Source of the DNA: Saccoglossus kowalevskii
Taxonomy: Eukaryota; Hemichordata; Enteropneusta; Harrimaniidae
Direction: 5' to 3'
Length of the DNA: 57,886 bases
NCBI RefSeq assembly: GCF_000003605.2
Contig: NW_003143794.1
Location: 101,502 to 159,387 of the forward strand
Below the pieces are notes generated by a model. The model searched no databases. It was not told where the DNA came from and was given only the letters and a program-made list of their open reading frames with translations. Shown in pieces: positions 14,217-25,369 of the stretch; the first letter of the stretch is position 1, and the number at the start of each line of letters is the position of its first letter. Position numbers and translations under genes: made by a program.

Positions 14217-14830
14217 ATGAATTTTGTCACCACCCAATCAAGCTTAAACCCTTTATGTCAGCAAAATTTGTATAAACACAATCCAAGCTCAGCGAGAGTT
14301 AAGTCCATCAAATATTTGATATTAGTTCGTATATACAAACTGCAATCATGTCTTAATCATAGACCGGCGTCTGTATTTACTAGGTACAACACGGATGCTA
14401 GTAAATCCTGTCTTCATGAGAAATATGTTGTAGTACCTGCCGATAAGACATCTAATAACGTTTATGTCATCATTCACTATACCAACCATGGGTAGTGACA
14501 ATGATTTCCATAGCATGTACTGGATTTCTAATCTAATCATATAATTTCAAAAATAGATATATTGACGATGTTATTTGCATAATTAACAATTCAAACTTAA
14601 TGATGCTATCCTCCAGAATCGAAAGTTCAAGAAATAACTGTTATTGCTGCCTCATATTTTGTATATTTACTTTGAACGTGACACTGTTTTTTCACCACAC
14701 CAAAAACAGGATTTTATTTTTGACATTATACACTTTCGAAACCTTGGCAGTAAATTATAGAGCTCTCCGTCCATCTCTCCATGGTGTGTACATGCCATAG
14801 CTGGTCGGTTGAAGTCGAGAATGTGGCTGA
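14217..14830 (+). pseudogene. Penelope-like element reverse transcriptase remnant
   Basis: An open frame of 92 codons ends near the motif YVVVPADKTSNNVYVI, which matches the conserved V(V/F)VPADKxxNN block near the N terminus of Penelope-like reverse transcriptases. Downstream, in another frame, RYIDDVICIINNSN (from 14555) gives the catalytic YIDD box followed by the Penelope-type NNS. After one more frameshift comes YPPESKVQE, then SYFVYLL (about 14609-14670), corresponding to the YP-ELEIxxT and ASYLDL blocks. HGVYMP near 14780-14797 corresponds to the AYGVYISQL block. The order and spacing fit one element on the plus strand, shortened between the first two blocks. Several frameshifts and stops show it is dead. 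No GIY-YIG endonuclease domain was seen. The family assignment comes from remembered motifs. Confidence 0.75.
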
Positions 14831-15645
14831 CATCGAACTTATTCCTCAACGTCATCACATTCTGAACACTTGTGTATTACATCAAGGCTTCATTACTATA
14901 CACATCTGATTCTATCTCACTGATGTTCAAATATAATGAGGAAGAGATACTATAAACTGTCATTGGCTGATTCATATCTTTACAAGGTTATGTATTTTAT
15001 ATGATTGGTTGATTCAATTCCAACTAATTAACAAGCGGTTTTGAGATGTATAATGCAGAGGAAGTGACGGGTGCCGTAGCGGGAGGATGTGCTCACTCTT
15101 GGTTGGTTTCCAAGAGGTCTATGTATCTTTATCTGAATTGACTGTGTTGAATTTGTCTTCTATGTTTTTTTCAAGAATTGTAAATTTTCCTTTTCTTTTG
15201 ATTTTGATGTTGTAGGTGTTTGCTTATTTGACGTATTTTATTTTTTAGATCAGTGTCATTATCATCAATAGCCTAATATTCTAAACTGTTGTACACTAAG
15301 CCAGGTACCCTGAGGAAATCATCAGCCCTATCAAATAGACCTCAAGCATGTATATAATGTTCAATGTCGGCGGCACGTATCATTAAACAGGAAAGAAATC
15401 CGATCCGTTCGTTTGCATTATACGACGACGGGGGATAAAACCTTGGCGTCCATACTCAGCTTTACTCTCGCTAAATAACCCGTTATTGAATTGTCACAAT
15501 CTATGCATGGCAAAGTAGATTGTATTATTATACGTTATATATATTCCCAAGAACATACTTTATTATAACGCGTACCTATAAAAGATGCAGACATATGCGT
15601 GTTCACGTTGCGATCGTAGATTAACTGCAGATGGCCATTGTACTT
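14831..15645. other. Spacer with no recognised gene
   Basis: This follows directly on the Penelope remnant and may hold its decayed 3' end, but I could not follow the protein further. No other feature was seen. Confidence 0.4.
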
Positions 15646-16650
15646 TCATGAATTAGTTTTCGCGTATCTGTTGACCGATTTAAGCGCGCCTCAGTGGACA
15701 AGTATTTGCAACACAGTGTTTTGAGTTTTGTGAAGTTTTATGGTGTTTTAATGAGTTTATGAGTACGGAATGTGATGGGAGGAATGATGCCACACGTGTT
15801 TTTTAAGAGTTTTGAGATTTGTCGATGTACAGATCTAGAGATATCGACGTTTTAAGAGTTGTTGTTGTTTACGTGTTGTTCCGGAATACTTCTGACGCTT
15901 TTTGATTTGAGAGCACTTTGTAACGTTTTTTAATGTCTGTTTGGAATTGAGGTGGTGCGCCTATATACGTATTGTTTGATAACGCAAGCTTTTGTTCATG
16001 ATAACAGGATTATATGTAACTCAGTAGTGTATATCGTTTTAGCCTTTTTCCGTCTTTTTGCCAGAGGAGTAATGTGTTATGAAAGCGACATTGTCTTTGC
16101 ATTTCGTTTCCACGCCGTATGACTTGTGTTTAGATTAACAACTTTTGAGTTCAGTTTAAGTTTATAAGCGTATTTGACAAGAGTTTGATTAATAGCTTGT
16201 TTATTCATTGATTAGTTACCGCTTTGCAATGCTTTAACCAAAACCCGCATCCCTGGTAATCACGTGATCGTGCTGTCGACGGCCGCGATTGGCTGATCGC
16301 TTGGTTACACCGCCACGCCTTAGTTTTTTTGACCTTTTGATATAGAGTTTGTAACCTTAGTAACGGAGAAAGTGCAGCGACGGGTTACCTCAGCGAACCG
16401 TTTTGAGAAAAGTGAGTCGATTGGTAGCCTTTCCCTTGTTTTTTGATTTATAACCATGATATTTGAGACTTTATAACCATTGTATTTAGACTTTATAATC
16501 ATTGTACTTAATTAGTGTGTTTTACTCTTTTTGATTTATACCCTTTCTTAGTATTGTATTTAACCCGTATGACGATGAGTAGAAGACGGTATCTTTGATT
16601 TGTGAACGTGCAATGCCGGGAGGCATAATCTCAGTTTGGGTGAAGGGATG
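15646..16650 (+). mobile_element. LTR-family fragment and adjoining T/G-rich sequence
   Basis: The first roughly 40 bases (TCATGAATTAGTTTTCGCG and on to ttgaccgattta) match the start of the LTR family seen at 16651, 52916 and 1304, then diverge completely. The remaining 960 bases are T- and G-rich on the plus strand and unlike the neighbouring DNA. They contain a three-copy 22-bp repeat (about 16443-16510) and end in a purine-rich stretch (GGGTGAAGGGATG) just before the full LTR start at 16651. That layout could be a 5' LTR stub, a residual internal region and a polypurine tract before a 3' LTR, but no retroviral-type protein is readable. Confidence 0.4.
16443..16510. repeat. 22-bp tandem repeat, about three copies
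   Basis: TTTATAACCATTGTATTTAG-like units repeat three times with substitutions. They lie inside the T/G-rich segment between two LTR-family fragments. Confidence 0.7.
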
Positions 16651-17087
16651 TGTCATGAATTAGTTTTCGCGTATCTGCTGACCAACTTAATTAGCTGATT
16701 ATTAGCGAATTGCTGTGTTATGTCCGTCATCGTTTAGGCCTATTTGAAGTTTTGGACAGAACTTGGCTCAGTGATTTGGAACTAATTACGAGATAACCGT
16801 CGCTATTCTGACTACTCTTTCTGACAGTTGGTATCCGTAGTTATTAATGTAGTGAACGATTAATCAAAAGATATGACGTATTCAGTACTTAGTGTGATTG
16901 GCTTTATGATTGAAAGTTACGCCCTAGAGTCTTTTTACTGCTTTGTAATTGGTTAGAGTTTTGAAAATGAATAAAGAGAGTTTTGAGTTGGTCTTGGCGA
17001 GTACTCCACGATAGACGCAGTCTAGGTCCAGCCTAAGAGAGTCCTAGTCCAGTCCTGGAGAGACTTGACGCAGTCTAAAAGAGTGGC
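16651..17087 (+). mobile_element. LTR copy 2, running into assembly gap
   Basis: The segment starts TGTCATGAAT like the other two copies and aligns with them through the AATAAA signal (16970-16975) and into the internally repeated GTCCAGTCCTGGAGAG region. It is interrupted by the N run that begins at 17088. The expected total length is about 610-650 bp, so about 200 bp of the LTR should be hidden in the gap. Its downstream target duplication therefore cannot be checked. It could be a solo LTR or one end of a longer element. Confidence 0.75.
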
Positions 17088-17696
17088 NNNNNNNNNNNNN
17101 NNNNNNNNNNNNNNNNNNNNNNNNNNNNNNNNNNNNNNNNNNNNNNNNNNNNNNNNNNNNNNNNNNNNNNNNNNNNNNNNNNNNNNNNNNNNNNNNNNNN
17201 NNNNNNNNNNNNNNNNNNNNNNNNNNNNNNNNNNNNNNNNNNNNNNNNNNNNNNNNNNNNNNNNNNNNNNNNNNNNNNNNNNNNNNNNNNNNNNNNNNNN
17301 NNNNNNNNNNNNNNNNNNNNNNNNNNNNNNNNNNNNNNNNNNNNNNNNNNNNNNNNNNNNNNNNNNNNNNNNNNNNNNNNNNNNNNNNNNNNNNNNNNNN
17401 NNNNNNNNNNNNNNNNNNNNNNNNNNNNNNNNNNNNNNNNNNNNNNNNNNNNNNNNNNNNNNNNNNNNNNNNNNNNNNNNNNNNNNNNNNNNNNNNNNNN
17501 NNNNNNNNNNNNNNNNNNNNNNNNNNNNNNNNNNNNNNNNNNNNNNNNNNNNNNNNNNNNNNNNNNNNNNNNNNNNNNNNNNNNNNNNNNNNNNNNNNNN
17601 NNNNNNNNNNNNNNNNNNNNNNNNNNNNNNNNNNNNNNNNNNNNNNNNNNNNNNNNNNNNNNNNNNNNNNNNNNNNNNNNNNNNNNNNNNNNNNNN
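17088..17696. other. Assembly gap (609 N)
   Basis: This is a run of undetermined bases. The 227-codon ORF that spans it is an artefact of translating N. Confidence 0.99.
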
Positions 17697-20600
17697 TTCT
17701 TACACTAGATACCAGCCGATACCCCCACCCCCCACCCCCCGCTCATAGAGACTGCGTACTACAGTTGATTATAGTTACTGGGCTCCCTGTGTGCTAACCG
17801 AAAACGCTGTAATTTAGCTGTGTGACTTATAAATAGGTGTGGTACGTTCGCGAGAAAGTAATTTCAGTCACTTCCACGGCACTCTGACATTTTTATCTGT
17901 AGAGTGATCAAATAACTTGCGTTTGAGAATTTCTCAATTCATTTTAAAAACGTTATTCTCGACAATTTGAGTGATTCACACTGCTGGAACACGGTTACTA
18001 AAAAGAGTATCCGTGGCTGAAAATAACATTTAATGAGTGTATTTCGTTGTTTTTTCAGCAAACAATATGTGTATGTTATTGAGTAATATGAAACCTGTTA
18101 TAATAGATAAAATAAAATATTGCATACTTCAAATATAAGTGTTGTTATTTTGTGGGAGAGCGGGTGTGAGTGATGTATGGTCATGACCACCATCCCTTTG
18201 GCAGGCAACAAATCGTGATATTACCCTCACAAGCATGTATTATTATTTAATATCAAATTCATGAGCCTACAATATCAGATTCATCATGTAGTAATTTTTA
18301 TTTGGCGAGGACAAAATGTACTTGAAATATTATATTATTACTCGAGTTTAAAAAATCTGATATTGTAATGAAATATTCACTATTTATCTTTATCTATCCT
18401 GTCAATACGTGCACGAATGCGCACTTTTGCTTCAAAAAACGAATTGTGATGTTGCAAGTAAAACATATACACGTGATAACTGGTGTTAAGAATCCAAAAT
18501 TTAAAACAGTCTTTTTTACAGCTACAGTAAAAACGTTGTGTCAGGTAGGCAATACAGCTTGTTTGTACCCAGTAATGTTGAAGAATTAAAAATATGTGCA
18601 GCGGTACGTTTGGAAGATAGGAATACATCGACCAATGATTAGCACGTCGGGGTCGACGACACAAATTGCATGCGAAAACAAAATTCATAATTTCCATAAT
18701 GACTATAATTTCTCAACGAGAACGAATCATAGTGTGGTTATCATTCAAACGATTGTCACAAATGTAGGCAAACACGGAATATTGTTGATTCTGATAAAAT
18801 CTTGTGCGTGCGTTGTCCCAAAACACTGTTCAGCTATCATCTCATACCTAGACAGCACTACGTTTGTTCATACGTGAAAAGTAATTTCGCATATTACGTT
18901 ATTTTTAAAGCAAGTGCAAACATTCAAAATATTGCAAATCTGTGATGTTTTGTTTTTAATTAACAATACACTGTTTGTGTATACCAATAAAGGAGTCGTC
19001 GTATCATTCTAAAAGAGCTTTATTTCTTTCATTTTTTTTCTTTATTCGTTTTATCAATGTCGCCCTCACAGAGCTGCGTCTATTATAGAATGGTCAGAAG
19101 TATATACGTTGCCTTTATTATATGATCATTGTCGCATTGGACCAGCAAAAGCTGATAGCGCATTGTTGTCACGTTCATGATGATTCAATTATAGTTCAGC
19201 TATTTGAAATGGGGTGAATTGCTGCATGGTTGTTGGGGGATTAGATGGAATCTCCTGTTAAAATGGTGTGACCTAACTCATAATTCAATATGACGCCCTT
19301 GTCAGTTGAACTCTCATCAACATGTGTTCTGCGTATTTCCTGAGATTTAAAGTCATTGGACATTATACCAGAAACTAATGATGTGTAATGGAAACATTCG
19401 CTTTTGTATTAAACTTTATGTAAGCAGATTATATTAATATGAAAACATATTAATAATACTATGAAGCATGTATGCGGGATATTGATGAACTCACGCGGCG
19501 TTGAATTTAACTAGGGTGGTACATTCCTTCGCTGTAATAACCCACATAAAGACAACCTTACATTAAAAACAAGATGAAGTAAGAAATATGACATGTCTGT
19601 CTGGTGACTATATTGGTGGATTAAACAAAAACTGTATTTGATTGCAATCACGTCACAATATAAATATATATCACAATCTGAAAAAGGTCATTCAAAGGCA
19701 CCGGATATCAGGATATTTATCCAGACTGGAAAAAGTATGCATGCGATAAGTGCATAATTCAGTTATATTTTCTCTGTAATATAAAAACAATGACGGAATC
19801 CATTGATGTACACTAATGAAAAACTATGGGAAAATATCGTAGACGTGCTTCGTAAAAAAATATAACTCGACGAAGTCAGGATAATGTTGTCATTTTGTGC
19901 AAAACAAACCAGTTTTTGAAAAATCTTACAATTGCGGAACACAAGTTAAAGTACTTTTCCAATAATAAAGAATGTTTCGAGTTTCTTCCATGCCTCTACA
20001 TTCAACGTATAGCATCGATGGACAGTAAAAAAATCACATCTGTATATTGATTGATTGATTGACTGTTTGTTTGTTTTTTTTGTTTGTTTGTTTGTTTGTT
20101 TGTTTGTTTGTTTGTTTGTTTGTTCATTGTTTGATTCATGTGTGGGTCATGCCATTCTGTAAAATTAGTGGCGTTCTGCATCGAAACCGGCCAGTGGCTG
20201 CTTTCCATTGTCATAATGTGTTCTGTGTATACGTGACTTTTGACTATATTTGATTTGATAAAACGTTAAATTTATCATCTGTGATATACGTTAGAAAGAC
20301 CTCGAAAATTGAGTATTGTTGCCAAACTACATTTATCTGGAATAAAGTGTGTGTATTCGAAATGACCAAATTCCTCTGCTTTCACACAACCAAGGAAACA
20401 CATTACACAATTAAATACAGTGCTATTAACGTTTACCGACATATATGTAGAAAAACATATTATCCATTGGCATTGACAGGAGTGCTGGAGGAGTGGCACC
20501 CATGGCAGAGTTATTAGCGACGATATATTTAGTAAATCAGAGGGGGAATTTAAAATTGTAAAAGAAAGACACGAATATTGCGATTTATAACATTAAAAAC

Positions 20601-21552
20601 ATATCTCGAATATATGAATATATGCACTTTCATTTGAAGATCTGTCGTACCTGAATCGGTATTACAACTATAAAAACTATGGTACACATATGTATAGTTT
20701 GCAAATTCAAGTTCTAATATACGTATATATATATATATACAGAATAATGGAATAATAGTTTTATATTATCATGTGTCTCCTATATGTGCAAATCACAAAC
20801 GAATAGTAATGTGTTGATGTATGCCTATCCGTCTAACTGCCAGTATGTGTATCAGTGTCAAATCTTGCTCCATTGATATTTCAAGAACAGTTCGATGAGT
20901 CATCACCATGTGATTAGCTAGTGCAACTTTAGAGAGCCGGTTATATGTCAGAATCTTACAAATGTATAACATCACATGCTTGCGCTGGTAACGTAGTTGA
21001 ATAAAGTTGGCTTCGGCCACCAGTCTGCTGACAGACGACATTAAACTGATCATATAGAGTTTTGTGCAGTTATTGGAATGAACGAGCTTTATCCCCAAGA
21101 AATAGTACATGATAAAGAGACAAAAACGAATCTGATCTCAAGATACAGTAACGTCAAGGTCACACTGGGTACACCGAGGTCAAGTTTGTAAGTCAAAGAT
21201 TAGCGGTTTATATATTGTGTAACTGACTGATAGTAACTAACAGAAAGGGGTCTATTGATTCTTTAATTTTGTATGATTTCAAATATCCCAACAAGCGACT
21301 ACCAAAATAAAAAAAAAACAAATAATCATTAAAATTAAATAAAGTAAACGAATATGAATAATTTAATACATATTTGAAAAAAATAAAAGTCCAAACTGGG
21401 ATGTTATTTTAATGATATTACTAAAACCACTGACATGCGGCAATACTACTAAACAGTAAATATAGAAATTACCGGTCAATCTATCAATAGTAATACGTGA
21501 CAAAAAGAGTCGCTTATTTTTGTGAAACGTACAATCTCAAATCAGTTACTAT
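17697..21552. other. Spacer, nothing recognised
   Basis: It begins with a C-rich tract (about 17718-17740) just after the gap. A (TTTG)n microsatellite lies at 20066-20124. A minus-strand ORF of 105 codons (21110-20793) has no recognised motif and no partner exons, and a 105-codon minus ORF at 18697-18380 is likewise unassigned. (TA)n runs at 20722-20740. No gene can be supported. Confidence 0.45.
20066..20124. repeat. (TTTG)n microsatellite
   Basis: About a dozen GTTT units follow a TTTTTT interruption and are preceded by three TTGA units. The two ORFs overlapping it (poly-Cys-Leu-Phe-Val one way, poly-Asn-Lys-Gln-Thr the other) are translations of the microsatellite. Confidence 0.95.
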
Positions 21553-21637
21553 ATCGACATCTCGAGATCTCGACTTATTATCTCGTGATCTCGACTTATT
21601 ATTTTAAGATGTCGACTTATGATATCGAGATCTCGGA
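21553..21637. repeat. Palindromic TCTCGAGATCTCGACTTATTA short tandem array
   Basis: Three to four units of about 22 bp, each combining the self-complementary core CTCGAGATCTCG with CGACTTATTA, are arranged so that the last unit is partly inverted relative to the first. The whole 85-bp stretch can fold on itself. It looks like the core of a short interspersed or foldback repeat. The flanks, including an unusually CpG-rich segment to about 22070, may belong to the same element or to an unrelated promoter-like region. Confidence 0.7.
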
Positions 21638-24600
21638 ATGTGTGGTAGTGACTTCAGAAACCAACAGAACACGAATATTGACTGTGTCATTATAACACCC
21701 ACTTAAAACGCCCTCTACAGATAAACTTGATTAATCCTATCCTCGGGGGCGGATCGGAGCTACGTCACGAGACGTTCCACGTTATTAAGACGCGCACCGC
21801 TGTATCACGTATTTCTATGGGCTCTGCGCAAGCTGATTGGAACGCCGGTTAAAAAGCCAGTGAAAATTCGAGAAAACAGCACAAACTCAACTTCGAAGTA
21901 ATCTTGAGCAACCGAATGTATGTATGATGCACATATAGGGGGTAATCGTGTTACACTTGTTTAAAGGGAGTGACGACAACCATCCCGAAATACAGTTTTC
22001 TGAAAGTTTTCGGTCTTTGTTTACGCCGCGACGGTTGCCAGGCGGTGAAAATGCCCGGATGTCAGCGCTCTCTCATTGGTAAAAAGAAATGGAAATGATG
22101 AATACAAAATTTACATTTTTTTAGCAAACATGTTTCCTGATAACAAATGACACCGTAGCTATTGCCGGTGATAATTATATATATATATATATTTACGATT
22201 ATAGCTTCACTACATATCCGTGAATGTGCATATCTGTTATACCACTTAAATACGCATGTCAATACTAATGTAAATTGTTAGTGCGTTTTAAAATTACTAA
22301 ATATCGAAATGCTCGGCAAAGGATTTGGGTAATTTCTTGTTACCCAAGGTAATGTCGATGTATACTAAATTTCGTTAAAATTGTTACGTAACATGAGTGT
22401 TAAACTAGTCGTCTCAAATAAAAACGCAGTGACAAGGGTGTAATTGAAGTACCATATCTACACGGAACTCCATATTTGTGGTAAATCAATGGTAGCTTGG
22501 TTGCCATGGCAGAGAGTCTAAAACTCGACTAATATATCTTCAACATTTGTTTTGATAATGAAACTTGTTATGTATACAGAATAAATAAAAATATATCTCA
22601 TTTATGACTATTTATCATGTGATATATATAATGCTTACGTCGAGGCTCAATTGCTCATTGCAAATAATACATTTGTAGTCTAGTTGCTTTTGAGCACAAT
22701 ATAATGTTTTACGAATTGACACTAATTATTGTTATTATCCGTTCTACCGAGCGTTATCATTTGCGTATCTTTAAATACAGATGACGCATTCGAAATGTAT
22801 TTTTGATAGTGAAAAACCTCGATATTGACATATTGATTGTAACAGCTGATAAAGGTCACATTACTACAAATATATGACAGCAAACTAAACATGTTAGCAC
22901 GACCTTGAAAGATTTATTGTAACGTAATAAGTTGTACACGAGCCATCCCCGATCTATGTCAATACGCAATGCATTACTACGAAATAAAGTATTGATACAA
23001 TTATAAACGCACTGATAATATCAATAAACGTTGAATTTATTGACATTTTAAATCTAGCTAGATAATGTGGTCTGATGTTCATAATCACATAAGTGTTTTT
23101 GGAAGCACTGCAAGATATATGTATATATCAACACCTGTCAAGGCTGCTCAGGGACATGAAATGCATTTGTAAACTTGCGCTCATAATCAAAGACAGGTGA
23201 ACAATCGACGACAACGTTCGTATATTAATAACTATTTACACAAGGGACCTAATTTTGAACGTGTATCCCTGACTCGAGAGAGCTTATTGATCTAAATGCA
23301 ATTTTCAATTTAATTTATATTACTATGCTAACAGAAGGCACTGGCATATGACATATTATGTTGTATTTCATGATCATGACGCGGATTAAGTTTTAATCAT
23401 GCATTTTCAAAAAAACATCTGATGTTTTATCGTGGGTGTTATTGTTACCATATCAACTGGTGAAAACTATATAGGTCTTCAAGCTTTTGCTTTTTTTTAA
23501 ATGAACTATTTGTAATAATGAATGCTACGACTGCAGCGTAGGTCAATTGCGCAGCATTAGTAATATTGCAACTCAGAAGTCACAGTTAAAATATATAACT
23601 TATTTGCGGTACCTGTAGTGAAATCTGTATACTGAAATATTTGTTGTAATAGTTTTTCATTTTTGTTTTTACTTCAAATGAAGAAAAATATTTTTTGAAT
23701 CTGAAATCAATCGTTTGAATGGCAATTTCAGTCAGATATAGTACTAGCATAACAACGCATTTTGACATACTAATATTACATGTGGGAGTAGTTTTGCCAA
23801 TTTACAAAATGGAAATCGTCAACTAACTAATTTGTGTCGAGTTATCCATTTTTGCCTGTAGAGCAGAGTTTTTGTCATAAAAACTACCGTAAACGCAACT
23901 TAATTTGAGAAAGGTCGGACAGATCATTATCTTTCATACATCATATCGTGTTTCTCTGCATGGCCAAGACGGATGATCGGGCACAAAATGCAAAACCTGT
24001 CATGATATCATTTCTTTTTTTTGTCAAGTGTCGCACAATCCAAGCAGAATGAACGACCTGAACGGAAAATGGGACGATAAGATATCAGCATCCCAGTCAA
24101 AATGAATTAAAATGTCAAGTATAAAGATCTGTGTGACTAGGATTTCATGCAAATTAGAAGGAAGGAAATCCAGACATGTCAACGTACATGGATCAGACAT
24201 GTTGCCATTTATCTAATTGTCTACAGGCCATGTATAGTGTTATCATTTACATGCACTACTCTCCATGTTATCTGCAGCGGATGCGACTTGAATACATCAC
24301 ATGTTGTTCTGTTCCGGGCTTATTTCCCGGTAGCGTTAACAGCGCCCTGATAAGAGGCAATATTACATAATGAATTAAACTCGTTTTATATATACGACAT
24401 TGAGACTCATACAATGTGAGTAGAACATATGTGCAGGACAATCGATCTCGAATAGGAACCGATTATTATACAATACACAAATAGCCACTGTGATAATATA
24501 ATCCTCTCAACCTCACGAGATGCTGTCTTTTTATTCCAATTATTTTATAGCACGCAATGCGTTAAAAGATGATACTATTTTACAGCGCGTTTAGCTGAAT

Positions 24601-25251
24601 GCACATGCAGATCGAGGCAAAATGAACACAGGTATGTTTACAAATTGCATTATTCCAAAATTAATAAATAAATAAATAAATTAGGGAGCAGGACTAAATA
24701 TTAGACAAATTATTTTCCACGAATATTTCTTTTCCTTGCTAATAACATTTCAACTTTCAATAATGAGTGGAAATAACTGATATGCATGAATGAAAGATAG
24801 AACTATGATTTTACAAAAACAGTATATGGTAATTAGAAGTTGTTTTTAGAGTTTATAGTACGCATTACAATATATGTGTTATTTGCTCACGAACATATTT
24901 GTTTTTATTTAAAAGTTCTGTTCTGTATGCTTTACCAATATTTGTGTACATTTCTAATTACAATTGATGCTTTTAAAATATATGGATTGTTTTATTCCGT
25001 GCGTACGCCACGGATTGTTCTCTCCCATGTTTATTCGTTGTTTATTTTAATAAATATTCTTCTCATGTGTGGCAAAACATTCTAATGCACAGTTCCACTC
25101 AGATTCTTTGCATGTATTCAGCAGAGCTTATATAAAATGTAATGGTATTATAGACTTTGGTCCAGATCGCTGTAAAAGTATCTATCACATGTTGTTGTGC
25201 AATATCAGCTGATTGTGACATATTACTAGACTGGCGCAGACTTGTTTTTGT
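21638..25251. other. Spacer; CpG-richer segment 21700-22070
   Basis: The 21700-22070 stretch has more CpG than its surroundings, an inverted CCAAT (GATTGG near 21836), a CGCCCTCTA motif (about 21711-21719) and a half X-box (GTTGCC near 22033), so it resembles an animal promoter. I found no coding exon that it could serve on either strand. Beyond it are an X-box-like palindrome at 22500-22513 and (TA)n at 22174-22193. No gene was recognised. Confidence 0.35.
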
Positions 25252-25369
25252 AGTTTAAATAAAATAAACAATTTCGCGAAATGGAGGTGTTAGCGAGAAA
25301 ATCCTCTGTAACTGCAAAATTTCACGCTAACACCTCCATTTCACGAATTTTCTTATTTTACTTATAAAC
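25252..25369. mobile_element. Foldback (MITE-like) element, roughly 50-bp arms
   Basis: The stretch starts GTTTAAATAAAATAAAC and ends in its near-complement ATTTTACTTATAAAC. The arms share an exactly complementary core, GAAATGGAGGTGTTAGCG against CGCTAACACCTCCATTTC. The loop is about 16 bases. Arms of about 50 bp with few mismatches are far beyond chance and are typical of miniature inverted-repeat elements. No target duplication longer than TA can be made out, and no coding capacity exists. Confidence 0.8.

Noticed and set aside
17065-17748. 227-codon plus-strand ORF
   Set aside because: Almost entirely N; artefact of the assembly gap.
20002-20253. Cys/Leu/Phe/Val-rich and Asn/Lys/Gln/Thr-rich ORFs
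   Set aside because: Translations of the (TTTG)n microsatellite.
20793-21110. 105-codon minus ORF with fairly balanced composition
   Set aside because: No recognised domain and no flanking exons. Cannot be supported without a homology search.
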